Positions 1-7,916 of a DNA stretch of 35,000 nucleotides are shown here, in pieces. Every line of letters starts with the position of its first letter. Within the stretch, counting starts at the first letter, position 1. Origin of the DNA: Komagataeibacter europaeus LMG 18890 (lineage in GTDB: Bacteria > Pseudomonadota > Alphaproteobacteria > Acetobacterales > Acetobacteraceae); assembly GCF_000285295.1 (NCBI RefSeq), contig NZ_CADP01000028.1, forward strand, positions 1-35,000, given 5' to 3'. Below the pieces are notes generated by a model, which was not told the origin of the DNA, did not search any database, and saw only the letters and a program-made list of their open reading frames with translations. Both the position numbers and the translations under genes were made by a program.

Positions 1-2
1 TG

Positions 3-353
3 GGCAATCTGGTCCGCTTTACGCTTATCCCCGGCCAGCATTACGACACGGTCGGGGTGGCGCCTCTCCTTGAACCGGCTGATTTTGAGGGACTTCTTGC
101 TGACAAGGCGTTCGATGTCCACTGGATCGTGGACACCATACGCGCGCAAGGGGCCCGCGTGGTCATTCCCCAGCGTCGGAACCGCCTCGACAGGCGACCC
201 TTCGATGGAGCCCTGTTCAAGGCACGCCATCTCATCGAGAACTTCTTCTGCAAGCTCAAGGAGTTCAAGCGCATCGCCATGCGAAGCGACAAGACCGACA
301 GATCATTCGCAGCGATGATTTATCTTACCGCCGCAATCATCAATTCGCGTTAA
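3..353 (+). CDS. IS5-family transposase, C-terminal part (5' end outside window)
   Basis: The frame is open from the first bases of the window and ends at TAA 351-353, so only the C-terminal ~116 residues are present. It shows the second conserved Asp context (LLADKAFD) and the R-x3-E-x6-K signature of IS4/IS5 DDE transposases (RHLIENFFCKLK), whose Glu is the last catalytic residue. This part of the catalytic core is intact. The left end, the first Asp and the terminal inverted repeats are outside the window or not recognisable, so I cannot say whether the element is complete. IS1031-like elements of this family are common in Komagataeibacter. The right boundary probably lies within the ~130 bp between the stop and the next gene. 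Confidence 0.85.
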   Translation, partial: GNLVRFTLIPGQHYDTVGVAPLLEPADFEGLLADKAFDVHWIVDTIRAQGARVVIPQRRNRLDRRPFDGALFKARHLIENFFCKLKEFKRIAMRSDKTDRSFAAMIYLTAAIINSR

Positions 354-436
354 TTCCCAACAGGCCCCAAAAAAGGCGACACCGGGAGATTTCTATTACT
401 TTCTGATCGACAGATGCATCCTGATGAACGGATTGC

Positions 437-485
437 GGGATAATGGCCTGGCGCCGGACCATTATCCCATGCCACTGGATGGCAT
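437..485. terminator. Stem-loops in the IS / TonB-receptor intergenic gap
   Basis: Two adjacent perfect inverted repeats are visible. GGGATAATGG (437-446) pairs with CCATTATCCC (459-468) around a 12-base loop. ATGCCA (469-474) pairs with TGGCAT (480-485) around a 5-base loop. They lie immediately downstream of the stop of the minus-strand TonB receptor and may end or stabilise its transcript. There is no clear T-run on the minus strand, so intrinsic termination is uncertain. Confidence 0.45.
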
Positions 486-2788
486 TATTTTCCAAACTTG
501 TAATGCAGTTCACACCCGACCCAGCGTGGCGTCTGGATGTACTGCGCACGGCTGTTGTCGTTGCCAGTAAAGGAATAGGTGTCGCCATGGTTGTTGGTCA
601 GGTTTTCAACATAGACCGAAGCCGACCACTTTTCTGTCTTGGGGCCAAAGGTCATGCGCAGGCCAAGTGAACTGATCTTGCTGATCTTGGCGTTCGGATC
701 GGACAGGGCCACCAGCATGTTGTCCTTCCAGCTGTAGCTGGCCTGAAGCGTCATGCGGTAGCGGTCCATGTTGATGTTGTAGCGTGCAACCGCATCCCAT
801 GAAAAACGCGGCGAGAAGGGCAGCGCCGAACCCGAAGGAATGCTCTGGTAAAGCGACAGGCCGCGTACATTGTCCACGGAGTCGATGATCTTGGCATCCA
901 GATAGGCAAATGATCCGCGCAGGTCCAGGTTGGGAATGGCGTTGTGCCATGTGCCCGAAATCTCGCCGCCACGGGTGCGTGCGCGCGGGATGCTGCCAAG
1001 GGTCAGGGCAGTGGTTTTGGGCATCTGTGCCAGCACCAGCGTCTGCCGGTTATGGTATTCATAATCGAACAGCGCGCCTTCAAGCTGCAGCCTGTTGTGC
1101 AGCAGGCTGGCCTTGATGCCCACTTCATACGCGATCAGGTTTTCAGGACGGACATAACCCAGCGACTGGGGCGCCGTGGAGGCGGCGGAGAAATATGATC
1201 CCGCCTTGTACCCATTGGAAATGGTGCCATACACGAACGTACCGGGCCGGATGCGGTAGCGCAGGCCCACGCGACCGGTATAGCGTTCATAGCTGTGGTC
1301 TTCGTTGATATAGGAAATGTTCTGGCCCGCACCGATCAGGCTGCCGGTTTCGTCAGTCGTGCCGCCCCGATAGGCGCGATCATCATAGGAAAAGCGGCCT
1401 GATGCAATGAAATCAAGGTTCTTGATGACGTTTGTCACGGTATTGACGTACACGCCGGTCGAGACATTCTGCTGGGTAAAATGCTGGGCGAAGGTTGCGG
1501 GTGGCGCGTCGAACGGGCTTACGCCGGCAGCGGCGAAATCGACATCTTCCTGATCGCTGTAGGTGCCCTTGATCTTGTCATAGGATTCATACACGCCCAC
1601 CGTCAGGTGCAGGCGTTTGGCGATATTGGTACGCAGGTGCATGTCGTGCATCTGGGCAATCGACTGGTCCTGCCAGTTGTTATCGCCGATATGCAGGGAT
1701 TCACCGTCATAGTTGTCGATAATGTTGCGACGGTAAAAATCAATGGCCGTGGTCGAGACGAACTGGCCAAAGCTGAAGTCACGGTTATAGGTAACCGACA
1801 CGCCCCCACCATCTTCCTGGCGGCGCACGTCCTGGTTTCCCACGTTTACCGCGTTGGCGGAGGCGTTCGGTCCCACGCCAATCGCACCCGTGGGCGTGCC
1901 ATACATGCTGTCCGCATTGGTGTCCTGTGGCGAACTGGGCGTGCCACGGTTGCGGGTATAATGCAGGTTCAGCAGCAGGGACGATTTGTCATCAATGACG
2001 AATTTGGTCAGGTTGCGCACTGCCAGAATGTCCTGCGCGCCATAACGTTCGTTGGTATGGATGTCATGCTGCCATCCATCGCCCTTGGTGTAGCTGAAGG
2101 CGGTACGGTTGAAGATCCGGTCCGTAATCGGCACGTTGACCGCGAATTTTCCGGTATTGGTGTTGTAGCTGCTGTAACCCCAGTCGGCATAACCGCCAAA
2201 TTTGTTGTCCGGCTTGACAGATTCGACATTCATCGACCCGCCGGTGGTGCTGCGCCCGTAATCGAAACCCTGCGGCCCCTTTTCCACGGCGATGTTCTGC
2301 ACATCGAGCATCTGTCCCGAATAGAATTCGGGATAGGGGGCGAAGACACCGTCAAGGTAGATGCCGATGCCGCCCATGTTGGTGCCGCTGTAGTCATCCA
2401 GCCCGACGCCACGGATGGAGAAAATGGGCGTGCTGCCCGATGTCGCGTTCACCGCCGTGACACCGGGCACGAAGGCTGCGATGTCCTTGGGGCTTTCCAG
2501 CCGTAGCTGGCGCAGTTCCGCGCCGCTTATGACATTCACCGTGCCCGGCTGGCTGTGATAGGCCTGCTGGCGCGTGCGGGAGACATGGATCGTTTCCGGC
2601 AATTGCGGGGCTGCGTGATGGACTGGCGCATGAACGGCGTGCGTGGTGGTTGTGGGCCGGTGCTGTCCCACCCCTGTCGTGGGGGCCGCATGTGCAAGGG
2701 TGGCACATGCGGTGGATGTCATGAGGAAACCAGCTATCCCGCCGCGCCGTGCATGGGGAAGGATACGGGCATGAGGGCACCATTTCAT
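485..2788 (-). CDS. TonB-dependent outer-membrane receptor
   Basis: A 767-residue outer-membrane beta-barrel receptor for active uptake of a ligand across the outer membrane, powered by TonB. The start at 2788 is chosen because AAAGGAA lies about 8 bases upstream; a longer frame to 2869 lacks this. The N-terminus is a basic, hydrophobic signal peptide ending AHA|AP. A His/Thr-rich linker follows, then a TonB-box-like ETIHVS. The plug domain contains NVISGAELR, IRGVGLDDY, YLDGVFAPYP and VEKGPQGFDYGRSTTGG, and the rest is a ~600-residue barrel rich in aromatic beta strands. The plug resembles siderophore-type receptors, but the ligand cannot be read from sequence. The next gene on the same strand is an amino-acid-type ABC importer, which could handle the same compound in the inner membrane. 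That link is inference only, since a promoter region of ~290 bp separates them. Confidence 0.92.
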   Translation of the reverse strand: MKWCPHARILPHARRGGIAGFLMTSTACATLAHAAPTTGVGQHRPTTTTHAVHAPVHHAAPQLPETIHVSRTRQQAYHSQPGTVNVISGAELRQLRLESPKDIAAFVPGVTAVNATSGSTPIFSIRGVGLDDYSGTNMGGIGIYLDGVFAPYPEFYSGQMLDVQNIAVEKGPQGFDYGRSTTGGSMNVESVKPDNKFGGYADWGYSSYNTNTGKFAVNVPITDRIFNRTAFSYTKGDGWQHDIHTNERYGAQDILAVRNLTKFVIDDKSSLLLNLHYTRNRGTPSSPQDTNADSMYGTPTGAIGVGPNASANAVNVGNQDVRRQEDGGGVSVTYNRDFSFGQFVSTTAIDFYRRNIIDNYDGESLHIGDNNWQDQSIAQMHDMHLRTNIAKRLHLTVGVYESYDKIKGTYSDQEDVDFAAAGVSPFDAPPATFAQHFTQQNVSTGVYVNTVTNVIKNLDFIASGRFSYDDRAYRGGTTDETGSLIGAGQNISYINEDHSYERYTGRVGLRYRIRPGTFVYGTISNGYKAGSYFSAASTAPQSLGYVRPENLIAYEVGIKASLLHNRLQLEGALFDYEYHNRQTLVLAQMPKTTALTLGSIPRARTRGGEISGTWHNAIPNLDLRGSFAYLDAKIIDSVDNVRGLSLYQSIPSGSALPFSPRFSWDAVARYNINMDRYRMTLQASYSWKDNMLVALSDPNAKISKISSLGLRMTFGPKTEKWSASVYVENLTNNHGDTYSFTGNDNSRAQYIQTPRWVGCELHYKFGK

Positions 2789-2878
2789 GACAGCGTTCCT
2801 TTTTCTTTGTCTTGTCCGGGTGATGTATCGTGCATCCGCAGGGTGCGGTGGGGATGGGAGTGAATACAAAAAGAAATG

Positions 2879-2894
2879 TTCGATATGTATCGAA
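2879..2894. promoter_or_regulatory. Palindrome upstream of the TonB receptor (candidate operator)
   Basis: TTCGATA-TG-TATCGAA is a perfect 7+2+7 dyad about 91 bp upstream of the receptor start, in the AT-rich 289-bp gap 2789-3077. That gap should hold the receptor promoter; a TATAAT lies on the minus strand near 2946-2951. I see no gene in the gap. The regulator is unknown, and the dyad does not look like a classical Fur box. Confidence 0.35.
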
Positions 2895-3077
2895 ACACCA
2901 TATCCTTATTTATTCCCATCCATGATATATATACTTGACAATTATTATAGAGCATGACCCACGGCTATGTCGTGAGTGTGAGGCCACGCCTTTTGTTATT
3001 CCTATTTAATAACGATTTTGGTCCCGGTTCGTTTGAAATATTGTAAATCTTACTTTGCAATATGCGAGGCATGCCAT

Positions 3078-3842
3078 TCAGTAGGAAATCATCTGGTCAA
3101 GGAAATCCCGCGCGCGCTGCGTCCTGGGGTTTGTGAAGAATTCGGCCGGGGGCGTGATTTCCAGAATACGGCCCTTGTCCATGAAGATGATGCGGTCGGC
3201 GATATGCCGCGCAAACCCCATTTCATGGGTGACGCACAGGGTGGTTATGCCCTGCTGCGCAAGGTCGTTCATGATCCCGACCACGCCCGAAATCGCTTCG
3301 GGGTCCAGGGCCGCGGTCGGTTCGTCAAACAGCATGACCTCGGGCTGCATGCACAATGCGCGCGCGATCGCCACGCGCTGCTGCTGCCCACCCGATAGCT
3401 GGATGGGGTATTTGTTGGCCTGCTCGGCGATATTGACCTGCCGCAGGAATCGCATGGCCATTTCCTCCGCATCGGCGCGCGGGGTTTTCTTGACCAGGCG
3501 GGGGGCCAGCGTGCAGTTGTCCAGTACGCTCAGATGCGGGAACAGATTGTAGTTCTGGAACACCAGACCGACTGTTGCACGCAGTTGCGTAAGGTCGGTC
3601 TGCGCATTGATGACCCGGCCATCAATGCTCAGGATGCCGCTGTCATGCGGTTCGATGCGGTTGAAGCAGCGGATCAGCGTTGACTTGCCCGAACCGGACG
3701 GTCCCAGCACGACAATCTTTTCCCCGCGCTGCACATCGAAGCTGATCCGGTCGAGTGCGATGAAATCCTTGTACAGCTTGCTCAGGTTACGTACCGAAAT
3801 CATGGCCGACGGGTCCGGCATGGTCTTGGGATCAGGATTCAT
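3078..3842 (-). CDS. Polar amino acid ABC transporter, ATP-binding protein (GlnQ/HisP type)
   Basis: A 254-residue cytoplasmic ATPase that drives import of an amino acid or related compound. All motifs are present in order: Walker A GPSGSGKST, Q-loop VFQNYNLFPH, signature LSGGQQQR, Walker B VMLFDEP and switch His in VTHEMGFA. Length and the FPHLSVLDN segment fit the GlnQ/HisP/ArtP family. The start at 3842 is preferred: it overlaps the end of the upstream binding-protein/permease gene by 11 bp, has AAGGCG upstream, and gives the usual family length. The frame can be extended to 3890. Overlap with the partner gene implies translational coupling. The substrate is not determined; the neighbouring deiminase and carbamoylase suggest a guanidino or ureido amino acid. 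Confidence 0.9.
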   Translation of the reverse strand: MNPDPKTMPDPSAMISVRNLSKLYKDFIALDRISFDVQRGEKIVVLGPSGSGKSTLIRCFNRIEPHDSGILSIDGRVINAQTDLTQLRATVGLVFQNYNLFPHLSVLDNCTLAPRLVKKTPRADAEEMAMRFLRQVNIAEQANKYPIQLSGGQQQRVAIARALCMQPEVMLFDEPTAALDPEAISGVVGIMNDLAQQGITTLCVTHEMGFARHIADRIIFMDKGRILEITPPAEFFTNPRTQRARDFLDQMISY

Positions 3843-5412
3843 TTGCGGTCGCCTTGTGACGGTCAGCCCATGCAAAACGGCGTTCAACACGTTTCTGCAG
3901 AAACAGGAAGAAGAAAACCATGGCGAGGTAATATACCAGCGCCGCAGCGTAATATTCCGTGAACTCGAACGTGCGCGCCACCTGGATCTGGGTCACCGCC
4001 AGCAGTTCCTGAAGCGAGATGACGGATGCCAGCGACGTGGTTTTCAGCAGGCTTATGAATTCATTGATGGTCGGCGGCAGCGCAATGCGCAGCGCCTGCG
4101 GGAAGATGACATGGCGGTACACCTGCCGCCGGGACATGGCCAGCGCGTCTCCAGCCAGTTCCTGTCCCTTGTCCACCGCGCCCAGGGCCGCGCGGTTGAT
4201 TTCGACCTGATAGGCGGATTCGTTGATCGACAGCGACAGCCATGTGGCCAGGAAGGGGGTAAACCATGCCTCGCGGAAGATCGGCAGGAACTGCGGCAGC
4301 GCATTCCATATGAACAGCAGCTGCAGCAGCGTCGGCGCACCACGGAATACCGATACATATCCCTTCAGCGCCATCTTGAGCAGCGAGTCCCGCCCGTTCA
4401 GCGCCAGCGCCATCGGGATCGAGATCATGATGGCGGTAAAATGCGACAGGACGGCAACCGCCAGCGTGATGAACGCGCCGCGCATGAAGGCGGCCGATGT
4501 CAGCGCGGAAAAGAACGTATCCCATCGGAACATCGGGGGGGCGGGCGTGTTGGCCAGCGCCTTGGCCGCATCAGGGGAAATGGCCCATTTCTTCTGGATT
4601 GCCGCCATCTGCCCGTTCTGGCCCATGGTGGCGATGGCCTGTTCCAGCAGTTCGCGGTCATGCGCGTTCTTGCGGATATACAGCGCGAAATGCCGGTATT
4701 CGGGATAGGGCGGCACCAGGATGACGCTGACCTTTCCGTGCAGCTGCTCCTGCCGGTAGTACAGCTCCACATCCTGGCTGGCGAAGGCGAAAACGCGACC
4801 GATCAGCACCTGCTGCACCACCTGGTCCTCGGTCGGGTACTGCTGGATGATGATGGGCGCGCGACCGGCTTTGGCCAGTGCCTCGTTTTCCTGCGCCAGA
4901 CGGGCGCTGTAGCTGGTGCCCGACTGCACGGCCACCGTCTTGCCCGACAGGTCGGCCATGCTGGACAGGCGGGGCGTGCCGGCGCGCGCCACGACCACCA
5001 GGGCGGTATCCTGATAGGATATGGCGTCAAAATTCTTCTCGCGCTCCGGCAGCTTGATGATGCCACTGGCCACCATCGAGCATCGCTGCGCCGCAAGGCT
5101 GGGGAACAGGCCGGTAAAGTCCATGGTCGTCACAACCATGGGCACATGCCAGTAATCCGCCAGCCGGTGGGCGATGTCCATGTCGATCCCGTCCACGGCG
5201 TTGACATCGGTGCCATTCACGAATGTCATCGGTGGCAGGGTGGGGTTGGTACAGACGGTCAGCGTACCGTCATGGATGAAGCCGGGCAGGTCGGGTTCTG
5301 CGGCCTGTGCGCTACCCGCAATGGCCAGCACCCCGGCAAGGGCCGCCGCCAGCGCACGGGGGCGGAAGCGGGAAGAACAGCGGCGCATGAACCGCGCCAT
5401 GGAATGGGTCAT
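3832..5412 (-). CDS. Fused substrate-binding protein / permease of an amino-acid ABC importer
   Basis: A 526-residue protein joining two normally separate subunits. Residues 1-37 are a signal sequence or membrane anchor (ending AQA|AE). Residues ~45-280 are a family 3 solute-binding domain: R124 in LPEREKNFDA fits the alpha-carboxylate-binding Arg, and D214 in ASQDVE fits the ligand amino-group Asp. Residues ~300-510 are a HisM/GlnP-type permease with several membrane segments and the EAA loop (GDALAMSRRQVYRHVIFPQA, ~421-440) that contacts the ATPase. GGAG lies 8 bases before the ATG. The ATPase gene follows with an 11-bp overlap, and the LysR gene lies 65 bp upstream on the same strand. Such fusions are known in the polar amino acid family (for example in lactic acid bacteria) but are uncommon in Proteobacteria. 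Tethering keeps the receptor at the transporter mouth. Confidence 0.9.
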   Translation of the reverse strand: MTHSMARFMRRCSSRFRPRALAAALAGVLAIAGSAQAAEPDLPGFIHDGTLTVCTNPTLPPMTFVNGTDVNAVDGIDMDIAHRLADYWHVPMVVTTMDFTGLFPSLAAQRCSMVASGIIKLPEREKNFDAISYQDTALVVVARAGTPRLSSMADLSGKTVAVQSGTSYSARLAQENEALAKAGRAPIIIQQYPTEDQVVQQVLIGRVFAFASQDVELYYRQEQLHGKVSVILVPPYPEYRHFALYIRKNAHDRELLEQAIATMGQNGQMAAIQKKWAISPDAAKALANTPAPPMFRWDTFFSALTSAAFMRGAFITLAVAVLSHFTAIMISIPMALALNGRDSLLKMALKGYVSVFRGAPTLLQLLFIWNALPQFLPIFREAWFTPFLATWLSLSINESAYQVEINRAALGAVDKGQELAGDALAMSRRQVYRHVIFPQALRIALPPTINEFISLLKTTSLASVISLQELLAVTQIQVARTFEFTEYYAAALVYYLAMVFFFLFLQKRVERRFAWADRHKATANES

Positions 5413-5477
5413 ATGGTGTGCTCCACGCGGGTATGGGGCAGGTGTCGGGGGTGGAAAACCATGAATTGGCGCCCGCG

Positions 5478-6458
5478 CTAGCAGGCTTCTTCCAGAATGC
5501 GGCGGAATATATCGACCATCAGCCCGGTTTCGGGTGATGGCCGGGCAATGAAGTAGAAGCCCGTAATCAGTTCCAGCCCCCCCAGCGTGATGCGGCGCAG
5601 CAGGCCATCCCGCAGCAGGGGCTGGGCAAAGGGGTCGGGCAGGAAACCGAGATAGCTGCCCGACAGGATCAGCAGCGCGCGCGAATCAACGTTTTCCGCG
5701 GCGGCGGCGAAGGTCAGGCGGGGGCGTATCCCCTCCCACATGGGCGACGACGCGGCGCCCGACACCGCGATCATGCGATGCTGGGACAGTACCTCGGGGG
5801 TGATTGCGTCCTCGGGCATGTTGAACAGTGGATGGCGCATGCCGCAGAACAGGTGCAGTGCCTCGCGGAACAGGGGGGTTGCGTGCATGTTGGGCAGGTG
5901 GCGCGGGTTCAGCATGATCCCGGCGGAAGCCTGTCCGTTCAGCACCGCGAATTCCACCTCCCGCGAGGACGCGGAACGGATATCAAGGAACACCCCCGGG
6001 TGGCGCGTGGTGAAGATTTCAATCGCGCGGACCAGAGCGGTTTCGCCATGGATCTGGATATTGTCGGGCACATACAGGCAGAACCGCCCCGATAGGGTGC
6101 CGCTGGCCTCGTTGATGCGCTGCTGGAAGCGCGCGATGTCGGAAAACAGGGTATTGGTGGCTTCCATCACCATCCGCCCTTCCGCCGTCAGCGCGAACCC
6201 GCTGCGCCCGCGCATGCACAGCCGCAGGCCAAGCCGGTTTTCCAGCGCCGAGATGTCGATGCTGATGGAAGACTTGCTTTTGCCCAGCGCCACTTCGGCG
6301 GCGGCGAAACCGCCATGTTCGGCCACCGTGCGGAACACACGCAGCAGGCGCAGGTCCACCTCGGCGATCTGGCCGTGAAAACCGGCGGCCTTGCGGTGTG
6401 GCGCCTTGCGGCGCGTGGGCGCGCTGTTGCCCGGACTTGATGTATGTTCTCGCGTCAT
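5478..6458 (-). CDS. LysR-family transcriptional regulator
   Basis: A 326-residue one-component regulator. The winged helix-turn-helix is at about residues 35-95 (VDLRLLRVFRTVAEHGGFAAAE, then SKSSISIDISALENRLG), followed by a periplasmic-binding-like effector domain. An N-terminal basic extension of ~30 residues precedes the HTH and is longer than usual. The start is uncertain: ATG at 6458 has a weak GGTGGA about 9 bases upstream, and GTG at 6473 is an alternative. The gene is transcribed away from the deiminase/M20 pair across a 417-bp gap and toward the ABC importer, the classical placement for a LysR activator of a divergent catabolic unit. The effector is unknown. Confidence 0.88.
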   Translation of the reverse strand: MTREHTSSPGNSAPTRRKAPHRKAAGFHGQIAEVDLRLLRVFRTVAEHGGFAAAEVALGKSKSSISIDISALENRLGLRLCMRGRSGFALTAEGRMVMEATNTLFSDIARFQQRINEASGTLSGRFCLYVPDNIQIHGETALVRAIEIFTTRHPGVFLDIRSASSREVEFAVLNGQASAGIMLNPRHLPNMHATPLFREALHLFCGMRHPLFNMPEDAITPEVLSQHRMIAVSGAASSPMWEGIRPRLTFAAAAENVDSRALLILSGSYLGFLPDPFAQPLLRDGLLRRITLGGLELITGFYFIARPSPETGLMVDIFRRILEEAC

Positions 6459-6875
6459 GCAGGACCGGTCCACCAGGTATCAGACATGGAACATGCCGTG
6501 CCGCCATGCTGGCAACCGGAATTATTCCTGTATAAGAACATAGGCAGGCATCTGTCGCTTCTCATTGTCGGAAATGGCCAATTCGTTGTCAGGTTTATCC
6601 ATAAACCGCAACGATGGGCAGGTGGAATGATTATGTGCGGTTGTCGGGTGGAAAAGCGTAATATGTTGATCTGGAAATGAAAAACGTCCGGCCTGCGCGG
6701 TTGCCGTATCCGCGCGCGCCTGATGGTAATGGTAACGGGGGCGGGCGTTGCATATGTCAAGATTAATGAAAATACAAAGTAAACTATGGACCATTGATAT
6801 TTGAACGTCCGTACCCACCGTTATCTTTCTGGAAATACCCTAGTGTATTCAGTTATGTGACAAGGATTAAAGGCA
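6459..6875. promoter_or_regulatory. Divergent intergenic control region between LysR gene and deiminase gene
   Basis: This 417-bp gap has no convincing gene. It contains a perfect 16-bp dyad GGTTTAT-CC-ATAAACC (6592-6607), a GCGCGG/CCGCGC hairpin near 6697-6717, and an AATAC-N6-GTATT dyad (6834-6849) about 27 bp before the deiminase start. AT-rich stretches near 6750-6800 could hold the plus-strand promoter. The dyads are the best candidates for the LysR binding sites. I looked for guanidine riboswitch architecture and could not recognise one. Confidence 0.5.
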
Positions 6876-7748
6876 ATGGTCGCGAACCGCTGGTTTATTG
6901 ACAGTGAAACCGGGGATCTGGCGGATGTGCTGCTATGTCCCCCTGACTATTATTCCTGGATTCCCAGTAATGATATCGCCATCCAGAGCATGGCCAACGG
7001 TGCGAAGATCGACCGCGCCGCGCTGAATGCCCAGTTCAGGGAACTTGTCGCCACGCTGGAAGGCGAACAGGTCAGCTGCCATTTCCTGACCCCGCACAAG
7101 GATATGCCGTACGAGGTGTACACCCGCGACAGTTCCCAGACCACGCCGTTCGGCACTGTCGTCACCAACCTCGCCCGTCCCGAGCGCACGGCGGAAATCA
7201 CGCCGATCCATGAATTCTACGGCAAGGATGAAATCTGGAAGACCTGCACGAAGGGCCATATCGAAGGCGGTGACATCCACATCATCCGTCCCGGCCTGCT
7301 GGCGGTTGGCGTCAGCGGTGGCCGCACGGACGAAGCAGGCGCCGCCGAGTTCATAAGCTGGTTCGAGGAAGCCGGCTGGACCTGCCGCATGATCCGCTTC
7401 CCCGAGCATTTCCTGCATCTGGACGTGATCTTCACCATGGTGGCGGAAGACTTGGCCATCGCCGCGGTGGACGTGATCGCGGATGAGGACCTGGACTGGT
7501 TCCGCGCGCAGGGCATCCGCCTGTTGCCGGTCAGCTACAAGGAAGCCATGCGGGACATGGGCTGCAACGTCCTGTCGCTGGGCCGCGAACGCGTGGTCAG
7601 CCCCCATCACTGCACGCGCATCAACCAGATGCTGCGCGCGGAAGGCCTGACGGTGCTGGACCCGGAACTCAACCAGTTCTCGCAGGGCGGCGGCAGCATC
7701 CACTGCATGACCATGCCGCTGCGCCGCAAGTCCCTCAGGAAGGACTGA
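6876..7748 (+). CDS. Dimethylarginine dimethylaminohydrolase / arginine-deiminase-fold enzyme
   Basis: A 290-residue member of the guanidino-modifying enzyme superfamily (PF02274-type fold), which attacks a guanidinium carbon with a Cys nucleophile to give a ureido product plus an amine. Visible motifs: RDSS (R84, D85), EGGD (E130-D133), R150 in GGRTD, HLD (H181) and GGGSIHC with catalytic C277 near the C-terminus. Length and motif spacing match DDAH-like enzymes (~250-290 aa) better than true ArcA (~400 aa). AAGGATTAAAGG precedes the ATG. The M20 carbamoylase-type gene follows after 168 bp on the same strand. Substrate is inferred only to be a guanidino acid; methylarginine, arginine and guanidino carboxylates are all possible. 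Confidence 0.85.
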   Translation: MVANRWFIDSETGDLADVLLCPPDYYSWIPSNDIAIQSMANGAKIDRAALNAQFRELVATLEGEQVSCHFLTPHKDMPYEVYTRDSSQTTPFGTVVTNLARPERTAEITPIHEFYGKDEIWKTCTKGHIEGGDIHIIRPGLLAVGVSGGRTDEAGAAEFISWFEEAGWTCRMIRFPEHFLHLDVIFTMVAEDLAIAAVDVIADEDLDWFRAQGIRLLPVSYKEAMRDMGCNVLSLGRERVVSPHHCTRINQMLRAEGLTVLDPELNQFSQGGGSIHCMTMPLRRKSLRKD

Positions 7749-7805
7749 CCCATCGCGCCAGCACAGACATGGCATGACCCTGCCTGTGCATGCCATGCGG
7801 CATGG

Positions 7806-7842
7806 CCCGCCCGGTCCCGTCGCATGGTCGGAACCGGGCGGG
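7806..7842. terminator. Intercistronic stem-loop between deiminase and M20 genes
   Basis: CCCGCCCGGT (7806-7815) and ACCGGGCGGG (7833-7842) are perfect 10-base inverted arms around a 17-base loop, within the 168-bp gap. No T-run follows. It may be a partial terminator or mRNA-stabilising hairpin that sets the expression ratio of the two enzymes. Confidence 0.4.
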
Positions 7843-7916
7843 GGCGCGCATCCTGACCTGCGGCACCCTTTGCCGATCCGCATCGTCTGGCGTCATTCAA
7901 CAGGGAGTACAGACCC

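Noticed and set aside
3607-5481. 624-codon plus-strand frame antisense to the ABC importer
   Set aside because: Low-complexity Arg/Gly/His-rich translation with no domain; the minus strand encodes the clear transporter fusion.
6474-6875. Guanidine riboswitch before the deiminase gene
   Set aside because: Considered because of the guanidino enzymes, but no recognisable conserved ACGR-loop or ykkC-like architecture could be identified by eye.
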